64,000 nt of DNA from JACVRW01 sp963811055 (GCA_963811055.1 CAWEPQ010000016.1:62001-126000), one strand, 5' to 3'; counted from the stretch's first letter, positions 1 through 8,778 are shown. Notes: a model not told the origin generated them from the letters alone. Program-made: numbers and translations.

Positions 1-376
1 GGGCGACGAAGATCACCTGCGCGTCGTCGCTCTCCGTCAACGGCACTCCCGCGGCGGCCATCCGCTCATGCGTGGCCTCGGAGCCGAACACCATCACCCG
101 CTCCCCCGCGTGCCGCCGCGCCAGATAGGACAACGCGCTGCACACCGGCGTGAGCAGCTCGCGCGCGCTCACCGGCAGCCCGTCGCGAGTGAGGCCCTCG
201 GCGAACCCCTCGGGGCTCATGTGGCTGCCGTTGGTGAACAGCACGAGCGGCCGCCCGGACGCGCGGATCGCGTCCAGCACCTTGACCGCGCCGGGCAGCG
301 GCTCGGCCCGGAAGTCCGGGCCGCGGTGGACGAGCGAGCCGTCCACGTCGAACACGAAGCCGCTGCGCGTCGTCAA
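1..376 (-). CDS. HAD-IIA family hydrolase (NagD-like), 3' end outside window
   Basis: N-terminal about 125 residues of a haloacid-dehalogenase superfamily phosphatase. The nucleophile motif FDVDGSL lies about eight residues from the start. The second HAD motif is LVLFTNGS, and the sequence continues with the FAEGLTRDGLPVSARELLTP region typical of the NagD/class IIA group. The start is taken as the TTG at 374-376, which overlaps the upstream stop as TTGA; a GTG a few codons inside is an alternative. It is the last visible gene of a tightly coupled leftward operon that also carries a split PEP-synthase-like pair, so it could remove a phosphate from an intermediate of that pathway (inference). 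The C-terminal cap and acidic HAD motifs lie beyond base 1, so the substrate class cannot be judged. Confidence 0.85.
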   Translation of the reverse strand, partial: MTTRSGFVFDVDGSLVHRGPDFRAEPLPGAVKVLDAIRASGRPLVLFTNGSHMSPEGFAEGLTRDGLPVSARELLTPVCSALSYLARRHAGERVMVFGSEATHERMAAAGVPLTESDDAQVIFVA

Positions 377-1840
377 GCCGCACGTCGCCACACCACCAGG
401 TCGTCGCCCTTCTCCACGCGCACGTAGCCCACGTCGCGCTTGGCCAGCTCGGCCAGCAGCCGCACCAGCGGATCGCGGCCGGGGCGTGCCAGGGGCGGCG
501 ACGGCGAGGCGCCGCCGGCCATCGCGTCCACCTGCTCGGCCGGCATGGTCAGCCGCAGCAGCAGCTCCTCCTCGGAGATGCGCTCGCCGAACCGCGAGCG
601 CGCGCCCTCCAGGCTGATCGGCTCCAGATCGCGCAGCTCCGCGGCACGCGGCAGGGAGAGCACGCGGTCGGCCACCTCAGGGTCCACCGGAGCGGCCGGC
701 TCGTAGAAGTGGCCGAGGAAGTAGCGCACCGTCTCGTCGGACACGCTCGACCAGCGCTTGCCCGACAGCACGTTGGCCACCGCCTGCGTGACCACGAACT
801 GCGACACGGGCGTGACCATGATCGGGTAGCCCATCTCGGCGCGCACGCGCGTGACCTCCTCCACCGCCGCGTCGAACAGGTCGGCGCGGCCCATCTCCTC
901 CAGCTGCCGACGCGTGGTGGTGACCATGCCTCCGGGCATCTGGTGGTGGTAGTAGGCGGCGTCGTACTCGGCGGGCGCGCCGAGCGGCAGCCCGCGGTCG
1001 GCTGCGAGCGTGCGGAAGTGGTCGGACACCGCCGCGAGCGCCTCGAGGTCGAGCCCGTGCTCGAAGCCCTCCGCCTCCAGGTTGCGGAGCGTGGTCTCGG
1101 CCGGCGGGTTGGAGGTGCCGTTCGCCACCGGCGCCACCGCCGTGTGCAGCGTGCGGATGCCGGCTCGGAGCCCCTCCATGTAGGCCATCGGGCCGAGCCC
1201 GATCGTGCAGTGGCTGTGCAGCTCCACCGGCCGCGGCGCGAACGCCGCGATGAACTTGGGCACCAGCTCGCGCACCGCGTCAACTGTGAGAAGGCCGCCG
1301 GGGTCCTTGAGGTACAGGCGGTCGATGTCCGGCGAGGCCGCCACCGCCGCGGCGCGCTCGGCGTAGTAGTCGTGCGTGTGGGCGGGGCTGATCGAGTAGG
1401 TGAGCCCCACCACCACCTCCTCGATCCCCTCCTCGCGCGCCATCCGCGCCAGCCGGATCAGCGAGTCGGGGTCGTTCGAGGGCTCGGCGATCTGCACGCG
1501 CCGGATCCCGTTGCGGGCCACCAGCCGGAACGACAGCCGGATCACGTCCTCGGCCGGCGGGCACCCAGGAGATGAAGCGCATGCCGGTGGTGATGAAGTT
1601 GAGCGGCGTGTCCGGCATCGCCGCGCTGACCAGCCGGATCCGCTCCCACGGGTCCTCGCGGTGGAAGCGCACCGACACCGCCATGTGCGTGCTCGAGGTG
1701 AAGTCGAGCGCCCGGAAGCCCACCCGGTCCATCACCGGCGCGATCGCCGTGACGTCCGGCGTGGTGAGCCCGGTGGCGCCCCAGAGGCTCTGGTTGCCGT
1801 CGCGGGTGGTGGTGTCGACGATCTCGATGCGGTCGCTCAA
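373..1840 (-). CDS. Biotin-dependent carboxyltransferase (oxaloacetate/methylmalonyl-CoA 5S type), frameshifted
   Basis: DRE-TIM/HMGL-like carboxyltransferase of about 488 residues once a frameshift is repaired. The N-terminal part (TTG start at 1840) has DTTTRDGNQSLW, the metal-site motif. The C-terminal part has KDPGGLL, the ELHSHCT metal-binding pair and HQMPGGM. These are hallmarks of pyruvate carboxylase, oxaloacetate decarboxylase alpha and transcarboxylase 5S subunits. Reading breaks near 1560: the upstream frame ends TGMRFISWVP and the downstream frame resumes AEDVIRLSFRL. Removing one C from the CCC run gives VPPAEDV and joins the two frames. The start overlaps the stop of the biotin carrier gene (TTGA), so the two probably work together, moving carboxyl between carboxybiotin and a keto acid. 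No biotin carboxylase gene is in the window. The frameshift is more likely a sequence error than decay. Confidence 0.85.
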
Positions 1841-2259
1841 GGAGCGGTCTCCACCCTGAACAGCGCCTCGCCGTCCCCCACGAGCTGCGCGTCGTCGGCG
1901 CAGATCTCGACGATGGTGCCCGACACCCCCGCGGGCACCGAGTTCATCATCTTCATGATCTCGATGATGCAGACCACGGTGTCCGGCTCCACGCGGGCGC
2001 CGATGTCCACGAACGGCTCCCGGCCGGGTCCCTCCGACCGGTAGAACGTGCCCGGCATCGGCGCGTCGATCGTGCTGGACGGGCCTCCGGAGGGCCGGGC
2101 GGCCGTGGCCGCAGGCGACGCCTCCGGCGCGACCTCCGCCGCCGCCTCCCCGCGCACCACGTGCAGCTTGAAGTCGTCCGTCTCGATACGCAGCTCGTCG
2201 AGCTCCGACTCGTCGATCAGCCGCAGGATCTCGCGCACGTCCGCCTCGGTGAGCGCCAT
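1837..2259 (-). CDS. accB: Biotin carboxyl carrier protein
   Basis: 140-residue AccB-type carrier. Residues 1-30 form the usual N-terminal helix (MALTEADVREILRLIDESEL), followed by an Ala/Pro/Ser-rich linker. The C-terminal lipoyl/biotinyl domain holds the biotinylation motif IEIMKMMN, in which the first Lys is the expected biotin site; AMKM is the commoner form, so Ile replaces Ala here. The ATG at 2257-2259 shares a base with the upstream stop (TGATG), and the 3' end overlaps the carboxyltransferase start. This places it as the carrier for that enzyme. The acetyl-CoA carboxylase carrier is an alternative role, but the neighbouring 5S-type subunit favours a keto-acid carboxylation or transcarboxylation. 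Confidence 0.9.
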   Translation of the reverse strand: MALTEADVREILRLIDESELDELRIETDDFKLHVVRGEAAAEVAPEASPAATAARPSGGPSSTIDAPMPGTFYRSEGPGREPFVDIGARVEPDTVVCIIEIMKMMNSVPAGVSGTIVEICADDAQLVGDGEALFRVETAP

Positions 2260-3170
2260 CAGGTGTCCGTGCCCGCTCCGAAGGTCTTCATCACGAGCGA
2301 CAGCGCCGACTGCGGCGCCGGCGTCTCCGTGGCCGGCCGGGCAGTGACCGGCCGCGACTGGAGCACGAACAGCTCGCCGCTCTCGCGCGCGAGCGCCCAC
2401 TCGATGTCCTGGTGGGAGCCGAAGTGGCGCTCGATCCGCTTGCCCACCTCCACCAGGGCCGCCAGCGCCGCGTCGTCGAGGCAGGCCACCTCGCGTCGCG
2501 GAGCGGGCACATCGACGCGCGCCGTTCCGGCGCCGTCGGGGTGCGGCACGTCCTCCACCTCCTTGGGGCCGATCGTGCGCACAGTCACCTCACCGGTGAC
2601 CTTGTTGACCCGGTACTCGTCGGGCGTGACCTCGCCGGCCACCACCGCGCTGCCGAGCCCCCAGCTGGCGTTGACCGCAATCGTGCTCGGGTCGCCGCTC
2701 ACCGGGTTGCAGGTGAACATCACGCCCGACACGAGCGCGTCGACCATCAGCTGGACCGTCACGCCCATGGCCGGCGGCCCGGTGGCGCCCAGGCGCTCCC
2801 GGTAGCTCACCGCCTCGGGGTTCTCGAGGCTGGCCCAGCAGTCGCGCACCGCGTCGCACACGGCCTCGGCGCCGCGAACCCACAGGTAGGTGTCGTGCTG
2901 ACCGGCGAAGGTTGCGTCGGCGCTGTCCTCGCCGATGGCGCTGGAGCGGACCGCCACGGCCGGGTCGTCACCCAGGGCCGCATACGCGGCCGCGATCTCG
3001 GCGAAGAGCTTCGAGGAGTCGCCGGCGCTCGACACGGCAAAGCCCGCGGGCACCGGCACCCCCGCGCCGAGCAGCTCTCCGAGCGACGCGCTCTTGCCGC
3101 CGAACAGCGGCTCGTCGGCACGGCGAAGATCGGTGAGTGGGCGGGTGTGCTGAGCGCCCGCCCCGGTCAC
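2259..3170 (-). CDS. PEP-synthase-like ATP-grasp subunit (pyruvate phosphate dikinase N-terminal domain)
   Basis: 303 residues that match only the nucleotide-binding third of PEP synthase. It starts with GGKSASLGELLGAGVPVPAGF, followed by AVRSSAIGEDSADATFAGQ and the MFTCNPVSGD block, and ends in IEWAL then FVLQSRPVTA, where full-length enzymes would continue into the phosphohistidine domain. The start is the GTG at 3168-3170, overlapping the stop of the gene encoding the missing half (GTGA). Family knowledge: ATP phosphorylates a mobile histidine via this domain. A split of the same kind, about 40 kDa ATP part plus about 70 kDa histidine part, is known in phenylphosphate synthase of Thauera. 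The acceptor here is unknown. The split is genuine because both ends are clean start/stop junctions. Confidence 0.88.
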   Translation of the reverse strand: MTGAGAQHTRPLTDLRRADEPLFGGKSASLGELLGAGVPVPAGFAVSSAGDSSKLFAEIAAAYAALGDDPAVAVRSSAIGEDSADATFAGQHDTYLWVRGAEAVCDAVRDCWASLENPEAVSYRERLGATGPPAMGVTVQLMVDALVSGVMFTCNPVSGDPSTIAVNASWGLGSAVVAGEVTPDEYRVNKVTGEVTVRTIGPKEVEDVPHPDGAGTARVDVPAPRREVACLDDAALAALVEVGKRIERHFGSHQDIEWALARESGELFVLQSRPVTARPATETPAPQSALSLVMKTFGAGTDT

Positions 3171-4984
3171 GACCCGCCGTCGCCGTCGAGGATGCTCACG
3201 AGGCCCGTGGAGCCGTCCACGCGCAGCCGCTGGCCCGTCTTTATGCGCGCCGTGGCCTTGCCGGTGCCCACCACCGCCGGCAGGCCGTACTCGCGCGAGA
3301 CGATCGCGGCGTGGGACATGATGCCGCCGATGTCCGTGACGGTGGCGGCGATCTTGGAGAAGATCGGCGCCCAGGCCGGCGAGGTGATCGTGCACACGAG
3401 GATCTCGCCGGGGCGCACCGTGTCGAGGTCGCCGAGGCCGCGCACCACCCGCGCCGGGCCCTCGATCTGACCGGGCGAGGCCGCAGCTCCGTTGAGCTCG
3501 CTGGAGCCGTCGTCGGACTGCGCCCACTGCTGCAGGCGCTCCGGCGTGATGCCCCAGAGCATCACCACGATCGGGTCGTTGACCGCCTCCGGCATCCGGC
3601 CGAGCGCAGGCGGCGGCGTCCACTTGTCGAGCTTGTCGATCAGCTCCTTGCGCCGCTCCACGATCGGCGGCCAGTGGTGCGGCCCGAGCGCCGGGCCGCC
3701 GGTGGACCACGTGAGCGACAGCTCCTCGAGCGCCTCCATCACCTCATGGCGCGAGAGCTGGAACACGTCCTCGGCCTCGCCGAGGAAGCCGTGCTTGGCC
3801 AGCAGGGCGCCGAACTCGCGCACCTTGTTGAAGAAGCGCGACTGGAACCAGTAGTCGCAGTAGAACTTGTGCTCCTCCACGTACGGGAAGACCGTGCGCG
3901 AGAGCCCGAGCAGCTCCTGGAACGCCGGGCGGGCGTCCTCGGGAAGGAGCGCCCCGTACTCCTCGGCCAGCCGGTCGCGCTCTTTAGCGAGCTCCTCGGT
4001 GGGGCGCTCGATGTCCTGGCCGTCCTTGAGCGCCGCCACGTGCCCGACGAGCGACGCGTACGGGATCTGCGGGTCGTCGTGCCAGCTGCCGTAGTAGTGG
4101 TAGAGCCCGTCGCCGGTGCCCATGTTGAACCAGGGGTCCTTGATCTTCTCGAGCTCGGCGAGCCAGCCGCGGCCCTCGTCGCTCTCGCCGAGCGCCGTGT
4201 CGATCTCGCCGGGCGTGCGGCCCTCCACGAACGCTCCGTCCACGCCCGTGTCGATCGCCAGGTGCGCCAGCCGGCGCAGCTCGGTGTCGGCGCGGAAGAG
4301 GACCACGTCCACCCCGGCCACCATCTGGGAGATGTGCTGGTCGGGGATGTCCGGCAGCGCTGCGCGCAGGAACTCGGCGAACGTGAGGTACGCGCCGTAT
4401 CCGAGCAGCAGGAACTCGAAGTGGTGCTGCCACATCATCTCCGCGCAGCGGAGCGTGTGGGAGTAGGCGCGCAGCAGGTCGATGTTGCTGAGGTTCTGGT
4501 CGCCGAACACCACCTCGTCGGGCTCGTACTCGGGCAGGTCCGGCACCACGATCGCCTCGACCTCGCGGTTGAGCGACTCCATCTTCTTTCGCCAGCCCGC
4601 GTACAGCTCGTCCCAGTTCTCGAAGTAGTGGCCCGCGCGCTTCTCGAAGTACTGCGCGCGCTCGGCCATCTTGTCCGGATCGGTGACCGGGTTGGGCGAG
4701 ATGTACACGTAGCCGTTGACCACGCGGTAGTCCACGCCCATCGCGGGCGGCACCGCGAACGCCCGGTTCTGCCAGCCGCCGAGCGTGTAGTAGGGATGGT
4801 CCACCTCGACCATGTCGAAGGCCGGCATGGGGAACGGGAAGTGCTGCGAGTTCCAGAACCAGAGCCGGTTCTCGTCCGACTCCTTGCGGCGCTCGTCGAA
4901 GAGCGCCCAGTACGGGTACATCTCCTCCCAGCCCTCGCAGCCGTCCGGGGTCTCGATCGACAGTGGGTGTGGAAAGTCGGGCAC
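3167..4984 (-). CDS. PEP-utilising mobile phosphohistidine subunit of split dikinase
   Basis: 605 residues. The C-terminal about 100 residues are the swivelling domain with IGGIMSHAAIVSREYGLP, where the His is the phosphoryl carrier, preceded by ILVCTITSPAW. The 480 residues in front are rich in Trp, Tyr and Phe and do not resemble the TIM-barrel PEP/pyruvate domain; they resemble the middle region of phenylphosphate synthase and rifampicin phosphotransferase type proteins, and so may hold the acceptor site. The start is the GTG at 4982-4984, with AGGAGG seven bases upstream. It precedes the ATP-grasp half in the same operon with a GTGA overlap. Expected reaction: phosphorylation of an unknown hydroxyl or enol compound with ATP, releasing AMP and phosphate. 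Substrate assignment is open. Confidence 0.85.
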   Translation of the reverse strand: MPDFPHPLSIETPDGCEGWEEMYPYWALFDERRKESDENRLWFWNSQHFPFPMPAFDMVEVDHPYYTLGGWQNRAFAVPPAMGVDYRVVNGYVYISPNPVTDPDKMAERAQYFEKRAGHYFENWDELYAGWRKKMESLNREVEAIVVPDLPEYEPDEVVFGDQNLSNIDLLRAYSHTLRCAEMMWQHHFEFLLLGYGAYLTFAEFLRAALPDIPDQHISQMVAGVDVVLFRADTELRRLAHLAIDTGVDGAFVEGRTPGEIDTALGESDEGRGWLAELEKIKDPWFNMGTGDGLYHYYGSWHDDPQIPYASLVGHVAALKDGQDIERPTEELAKERDRLAEEYGALLPEDARPAFQELLGLSRTVFPYVEEHKFYCDYWFQSRFFNKVREFGALLAKHGFLGEAEDVFQLSRHEVMEALEELSLTWSTGGPALGPHHWPPIVERRKELIDKLDKWTPPPALGRMPEAVNDPIVVMLWGITPERLQQWAQSDDGSSELNGAAASPGQIEGPARVVRGLGDLDTVRPGEILVCTITSPAWAPIFSKIAATVTDIGGIMSHAAIVSREYGLPAVVGTGKATARIKTGQRLRVDGSTGLVSILDGDGGS

Positions 4985-4995
4985 CGGCAGGCCTC

Positions 4996-6954
4996 CTAGC
5001 TCAGCTTCGCGGCCATCCCACGCGCGATCTTGTGCGCGGCCGCCTCGATCGTGACCATCGGGTTCACGCCCAGCCCGGTGGGCAGCACCGCGCCGTCCAC
5101 CACGTACAGGCCCTTCGTGTCCCAGGCCTCGCCGTCGGAGTCGCAGACCGAGTCCTCGCGCGAGCTGCCCATGCGAGCGGAGGCCATGATGTGGAAGGCG
5201 CCGAGCGTGACCTGCGCGGCGTCCCAGCCGCACGAGTCGGCCGCCGTGAGCATCGACTCGCGGCCGCCGTCCTTGCCCGGCTCGTACGAGACCCAGCCGG
5301 CGTGCGAGGAGTAGACCCTGCGCGCGCCGCCGGCCTCGAGGATCTGCGCGGCCCCGTCGAGGCCCGTGCGCATCACGCCGCGGTCGAAGTCCGACAGCTC
5401 CCAGCGCGCCACCGGGAGGCCCTCGTCGTTCAGCACGATCTCACCGCCGTCGCGTGCGCGCTGGACCGCGCCATAGCCGGCGGTGTAGCGGAGCGACTGC
5501 ATCAGCTCCGCGTTCTCGCGCGCGCCTCGCCAGGGGGCGAACACGGCGAGCAGGCTCGGCGGGTTGGCAGCCTGCTCGTACTTGATGCCGTAGCCGCCGT
5601 TCATGTGGAGCAGCTCGTCCGAGAAGGTCGCGCCGAGCGTGCCCTCCCAGGGCCGCACCTCGTCCTCGAAGATCCCCCACGTGATGTGCACCGGGTGGAG
5701 CAGGAGGTTCTTGCCCACCGCCGGGCCGTCGAGCCCGGAGCGCAGCATGATCGCCGGCGTGTGGATCGCGCCGGCGCCCAGCGCCACCGCGCGGGCCCGC
5801 ACGGTCACCTCGTGGCCGTCGAGTGTCCGCGCCTTCACACCGGCGGCCTTTCCGTCCTCCACGAGGAGGGTGTCCACGGCCGTGTTCACGACGATGCGCG
5901 CGCCGTTGTCGTAGGCGTCCTGGAGCCAGGTCTTCATCGTCGACTGCTTGGCGCCGATCTGGCAGCCGTAGTGGCAGAGCCGGCAGACCTCCTCCTTGCA
6001 GCCCTTGCAGTTGCGCTGCATCACCTCGGAGTGCCAGCCGAGCTCGTCGAGCCCCCTCCGCATCGCGTGGTCGCGCTCGGACGGGATGCTGCTCTCTGAG
6101 CTGATCCCGATCCGCTCCCAGACCGCGTCGAGGCTGTCGTCGAAGTCCTGCCCGGCCCAGTCGGAGAGCCCGAAGTCGCGCTTCCAGTCCTCGCGCACGT
6201 GGTCCGGTGGGCGGAAGCACCACGTGTAGTTCACAACCGTGCCGCCGCCGAGGCACGAGCCGGCCAGGAGGCCGATGCTCTGGTTCTCGGTGGCGATCCC
6301 ACCGCCGTTCAGGTAGAGCCGCGCGTACCCCGCGAGCTCCGCGCCGTCGAAGTCCTCCTCGCTGTAGTAGCCGCCGGCCTCCACCACCACCACGTCCAGC
6401 CCGGCCGCGGCCAGCACGCCCGCGGCGGTGCCTCCGCCCGCGCCCGAGCCCACCACCACCACATCGCATTCGAGCTCGGTGTCCGCGGTCACCTCCACGG
6501 GGACGATCGTCTTGGGGGGCGGGTTCTCGGGCGGGCCGAGCGGACCCGGATACCCGAGGGCCTCGTCCACGGGGTTGGGCCCCTCGCCCAGGTGCGGCAG
6601 GCTGTAGTAGCTCAGCAGGACGCCCTTGCGGAGCGCCTGGAAGCCGGCGCGCGCGCCCACCTCCGGCGAGTCGGCCCAGCCAAGCAGCGTGCGCTCGCGC
6701 TCGGCCTGGGAGCCCGACGAGAAGGGGCTCTGCTCGGTGCCGGCCAGCTCGGTGTCCCAGGAGTCGAGCAGGCCGGCGAACCCGTCGCGCTCCGCCTTGC
6801 TGGGGCTGCTGCCCACGGCCATCAGCATGGCCTCGGGCACCCCGCGGTCGGTGGCCGAAGGCAGCCCGTCCTCGCCCGGCACGAACGTGTCGCAGATCGC
6901 GTCGAGCGCCCTGCGGGCCTTGCCGCTGATCTCGAGAGGCTGCGGTTCCTGCAC
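4996..6954 (-). CDS. GMC-family FAD alcohol oxidoreductase with Cys-rich insert
   Basis: 652 residues. About 110 N-terminal residues precede the flavin domain and resemble the small-subunit-like helical region of long-chain alcohol oxidases (ARRALDAICDTFVPG). The Rossmann fold begins at residues 164-175 with VVVVGSGAGGG, and the second part of the FAD site is VVEAGG. The C-terminus has the GMC pattern GLYVVDGAVLPTGLGVNP with an FHIMASARMG segment. Around residue 310 is a cysteine cluster, CKGCKEEVCRLCHYGC, followed by QIGAKQST. The GTG start at 6954 has AGGAGG upstream. It probably oxidises a primary alcohol to an aldehyde with flavin. The two zinc dehydrogenases and the SDR in the same locus suggest a multi-step alcohol/aldehyde route. 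The natural substrate is unknown. Confidence 0.85.
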   Translation of the reverse strand: MQEPQPLEISGKARRALDAICDTFVPGEDGLPSATDRGVPEAMLMAVGSSPSKAERDGFAGLLDSWDTELAGTEQSPFSSGSQAERERTLLGWADSPEVGARAGFQALRKGVLLSYYSLPHLGEGPNPVDEALGYPGPLGPPENPPPKTIVPVEVTADTELECDVVVVGSGAGGGTAAGVLAAAGLDVVVVEAGGYYSEEDFDGAELAGYARLYLNGGGIATENQSIGLLAGSCLGGGTVVNYTWCFRPPDHVREDWKRDFGLSDWAGQDFDDSLDAVWERIGISSESSIPSERDHAMRRGLDELGWHSEVMQRNCKGCKEEVCRLCHYGCQIGAKQSTMKTWLQDAYDNGARIVVNTAVDTLLVEDGKAAGVKARTLDGHEVTVRARAVALGAGAIHTPAIMLRSGLDGPAVGKNLLLHPVHITWGIFEDEVRPWEGTLGATFSDELLHMNGGYGIKYEQAANPPSLLAVFAPWRGARENAELMQSLRYTAGYGAVQRARDGGEIVLNDEGLPVARWELSDFDRGVMRTGLDGAAQILEAGGARRVYSSHAGWVSYEPGKDGGRESMLTAADSCGWDAAQVTLGAFHIMASARMGSSREDSVCDSDGEAWDTKGLYVVDGAVLPTGLGVNPMVTIEAAAHKIARGMAAKLS

Positions 6955-6967
6955 GGCCTACCTCCTC

Positions 6968-7981
6968 CTACTCGTCGTGCGCGATGACGACCTTCATCGT
7001 CTCGCCCGGGTGGTCCATTGCCCACTGGAGCGCCTCAGGGGCCTTCTCGAACGGGAACTCGTGGCTGATCAGGTTCTCGAGCCGCTCGCTGTGCGCCTCC
7101 ACGAAGCTCACGGCGCGCTCGAAGTCCCCGTCCTGCGCGCAGCTCACGCCGAGCACGTCGAGCTCCTTCTGGATGAATCCGAACACGCTCAGCGGCACGT
7201 CGTGGTGGGACATCCCCACGATCACCACGCGCCCGGCGGAGGCCACCGCGTCCACGCCCGCACGGATCGCGTCGGGCACACCGGTGGCGTCCATCACCAC
7301 GGGGGCGCCCTCGCCGCCGGACCATTCGCGCGCCACGTCCACCAGCTGGTCGCTCCAGAGCACCGTCTCGGCGCCCATCCCGGCGCCCACGTCGAGGCGG
7401 CTCTGCATCGTGTCCACGAGCAGCACCTCGGCGCCGAGGTCCTGCGCCAGCAGGGTGATCGCCTGACCGATGGGGCCCGCGCCGAGCACCAGCACGCGCT
7501 CCCCCGCCGCCACCTGCCCGCGCTCGATCGCGCGCACGCCGATCGACAGCGGCTCCGCCAGCGCGGCGATCGCGGCCTTGTCCACGCTCGTCGCGAACGC
7601 CTGCGCCTCCGGCATCCGCAGCAGCTCCTGGAGGCCGCCGTCCTCGTGGATTCCGATCAGGCTGAAGTTGTCGCAGGCGTTGCCGCGCCCGATCCGGCAC
7701 GGGTAGCAGCGCCCACACGAGCTGATCGGGTGGATCGCCACCCGGTCGCCCACCTGGAGGCGCTCGCAGTCCGGACCCACCGCCTCCACCACCGCGCCGA
7801 CCTCGTGTCCCTGGATACGGGGGTAGTTGGCGTCGAGCTCGCCGTGGAAGAAGTGGAAGTCCGAGCCGCAGATGCCCACGGCCCGGTTGCGGACCACCAC
7901 CTCGCCGGGGCCGGGCTCGCCGGGCTCGGGGTGGTCGACCACCTCCATCACTCCCGCGCCACTTGTGACGGCCGCCTTCAT
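6968..7981 (-). CDS. Zinc-dependent medium-chain alcohol dehydrogenase
   Basis: 337-residue MDR protein. Catalytic zinc ligands are visible in GICGSDFHFFHGE and GHEVG. The structural zinc loop has four cysteines within SSCGRCYPCRIGRGNACDN. The nucleotide fold contains VLVLGAGPIGQA followed by an acidic VDT, fitting NAD. Overall it resembles sorbitol, threonine and galactitol dehydrogenase-type members. The ATG at 7979-7981 overlaps the SDR stop as ATGA, and the next gene begins 14 bases after the stop. It probably oxidises a secondary alcohol or polyol in the pathway of this operon; the exact substrate cannot be read from the sequence. Confidence 0.9.
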   Translation of the reverse strand: MKAAVTSGAGVMEVVDHPEPGEPGPGEVVVRNRAVGICGSDFHFFHGELDANYPRIQGHEVGAVVEAVGPDCERLQVGDRVAIHPISSCGRCYPCRIGRGNACDNFSLIGIHEDGGLQELLRMPEAQAFATSVDKAAIAALAEPLSIGVRAIERGQVAAGERVLVLGAGPIGQAITLLAQDLGAEVLLVDTMQSRLDVGAGMGAETVLWSDQLVDVAREWSGGEGAPVVMDATGVPDAIRAGVDAVASAGRVVIVGMSHHDVPLSVFGFIQKELDVLGVSCAQDGDFERAVSFVEAHSERLENLISHEFPFEKAPEALQWAMDHPGETMKVVIAHDE

Positions 7982-8778
7982 ATCCCGTGCGACATCAGGA
8001 GCTGGCCGCCATCCACCGGCACGACAGCGCCGGTCATGAAGCTCGATGCCCGCGAGGCCAGCAGCAGGGCCACGCCCTTGAGCTCGTCGGGCTCCGCCAT
8101 CCGGCCGAGCGCGACGATGTCGTTCCAGGCCTCGGCCGGGATCGGCGCGGCGGCGCCGCCGATGCGGGTGCGGAACGGCCCCGGCGCGATGGCGTTCACG
8201 TGGATCCCGTAGGGAGCCAGCTCGAGCGCCGCCTGCCGGACCATGATGATCACCGCCGCCTTGGTGGCCGAGTAGGAGTAGCCCACCAGCGGATCGGTGC
8301 CGAAGCCGGCGGTGGACGCGGTGATCACGATCCGGCCGCCGCCCTGGCGCTTCATGTGCCTGGCCGCCTCGCGCATCGTGAACATCACGCCGTTCAGGTT
8401 CACGCCGAGCACGGTGTCCCACTTGTCGCGCTCGATCGCCTCGAGACCGCCGGCGTCGTCGAGCACTCCGGCCTCGAGTGAGATGCCGGCGTTGGCGAAC
8501 GCCACGTCCACGCCGTCCTGCTCCGCCACCAGCTGGTCGAACAGCGCGCGGACGCGGTCTTCGTCGCTCACGTCGAGCTGGTGGGTGCGCACCTCGGCGC
8601 CGCGGTCCCGGAGCCCGCCCGCCACGTCCTCGAGCCGGTCGGGGTCGAGGTCGGCCAGCGTCACGCGGGCGCCGCCGTCCGCCATCACCTCCGCCATCGC
8701 CTGGCCCAGCCCGCTGGCCGCGCCGGTCACCACGACCCGCAGCCCATCAACGGCGAAGAGGTCGGCGTTGGAGCTCAA
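7978..8778 (-). CDS. SDR-family NAD(P)-dependent oxidoreductase
   Basis: 266-residue classical short-chain dehydrogenase. It has the cofactor motif TGAASGLGQ, ANAG, the catalytic Ser in ITASTAG, and YSATKAA with the Tyr-x3-Lys pair. The C-terminus FMTGAVVPVDGGQ is typical of FabG-like members. An acidic residue after the second strand (LADLD) suggests NAD preference. The start is the TTG at 8776-8778, which overlaps the upstream stop (TTGA). It sits between the MetE-like gene and the zinc dehydrogenase, so it is likely a 3-hydroxy or polyol oxidation step of the same route. Confidence 0.9.
   Translation of the reverse strand: MSSNADLFAVDGLRVVVTGAASGLGQAMAEVMADGGARVTLADLDPDRLEDVAGGLRDRGAEVRTHQLDVSDEDRVRALFDQLVAEQDGVDVAFANAGISLEAGVLDDAGGLEAIERDKWDTVLGVNLNGVMFTMREAARHMKRQGGGRIVITASTAGFGTDPLVGYSYSATKAAVIIMVRQAALELAPYGIHVNAIAPGPFRTRIGGAAAPIPAEAWNDIVALGRMAEPDELKGVALLLASRASSFMTGAVVPVDGGQLLMSHGI

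Noticed and set aside
373..4984. Complete anaerobic phenol carboxylation pathway
   Set aside because: The split dikinase fits phenylphosphate synthase, but no UbiD-type phenylphosphate carboxylase genes are visible.
3137..4999. Long open frame of 620 codons antisense to the phosphohistidine subunit
   Set aside because: Composition is Arg/His/Val/Leu-rich as expected from the complement of a GC-rich gene; the opposite strand has clear family motifs.
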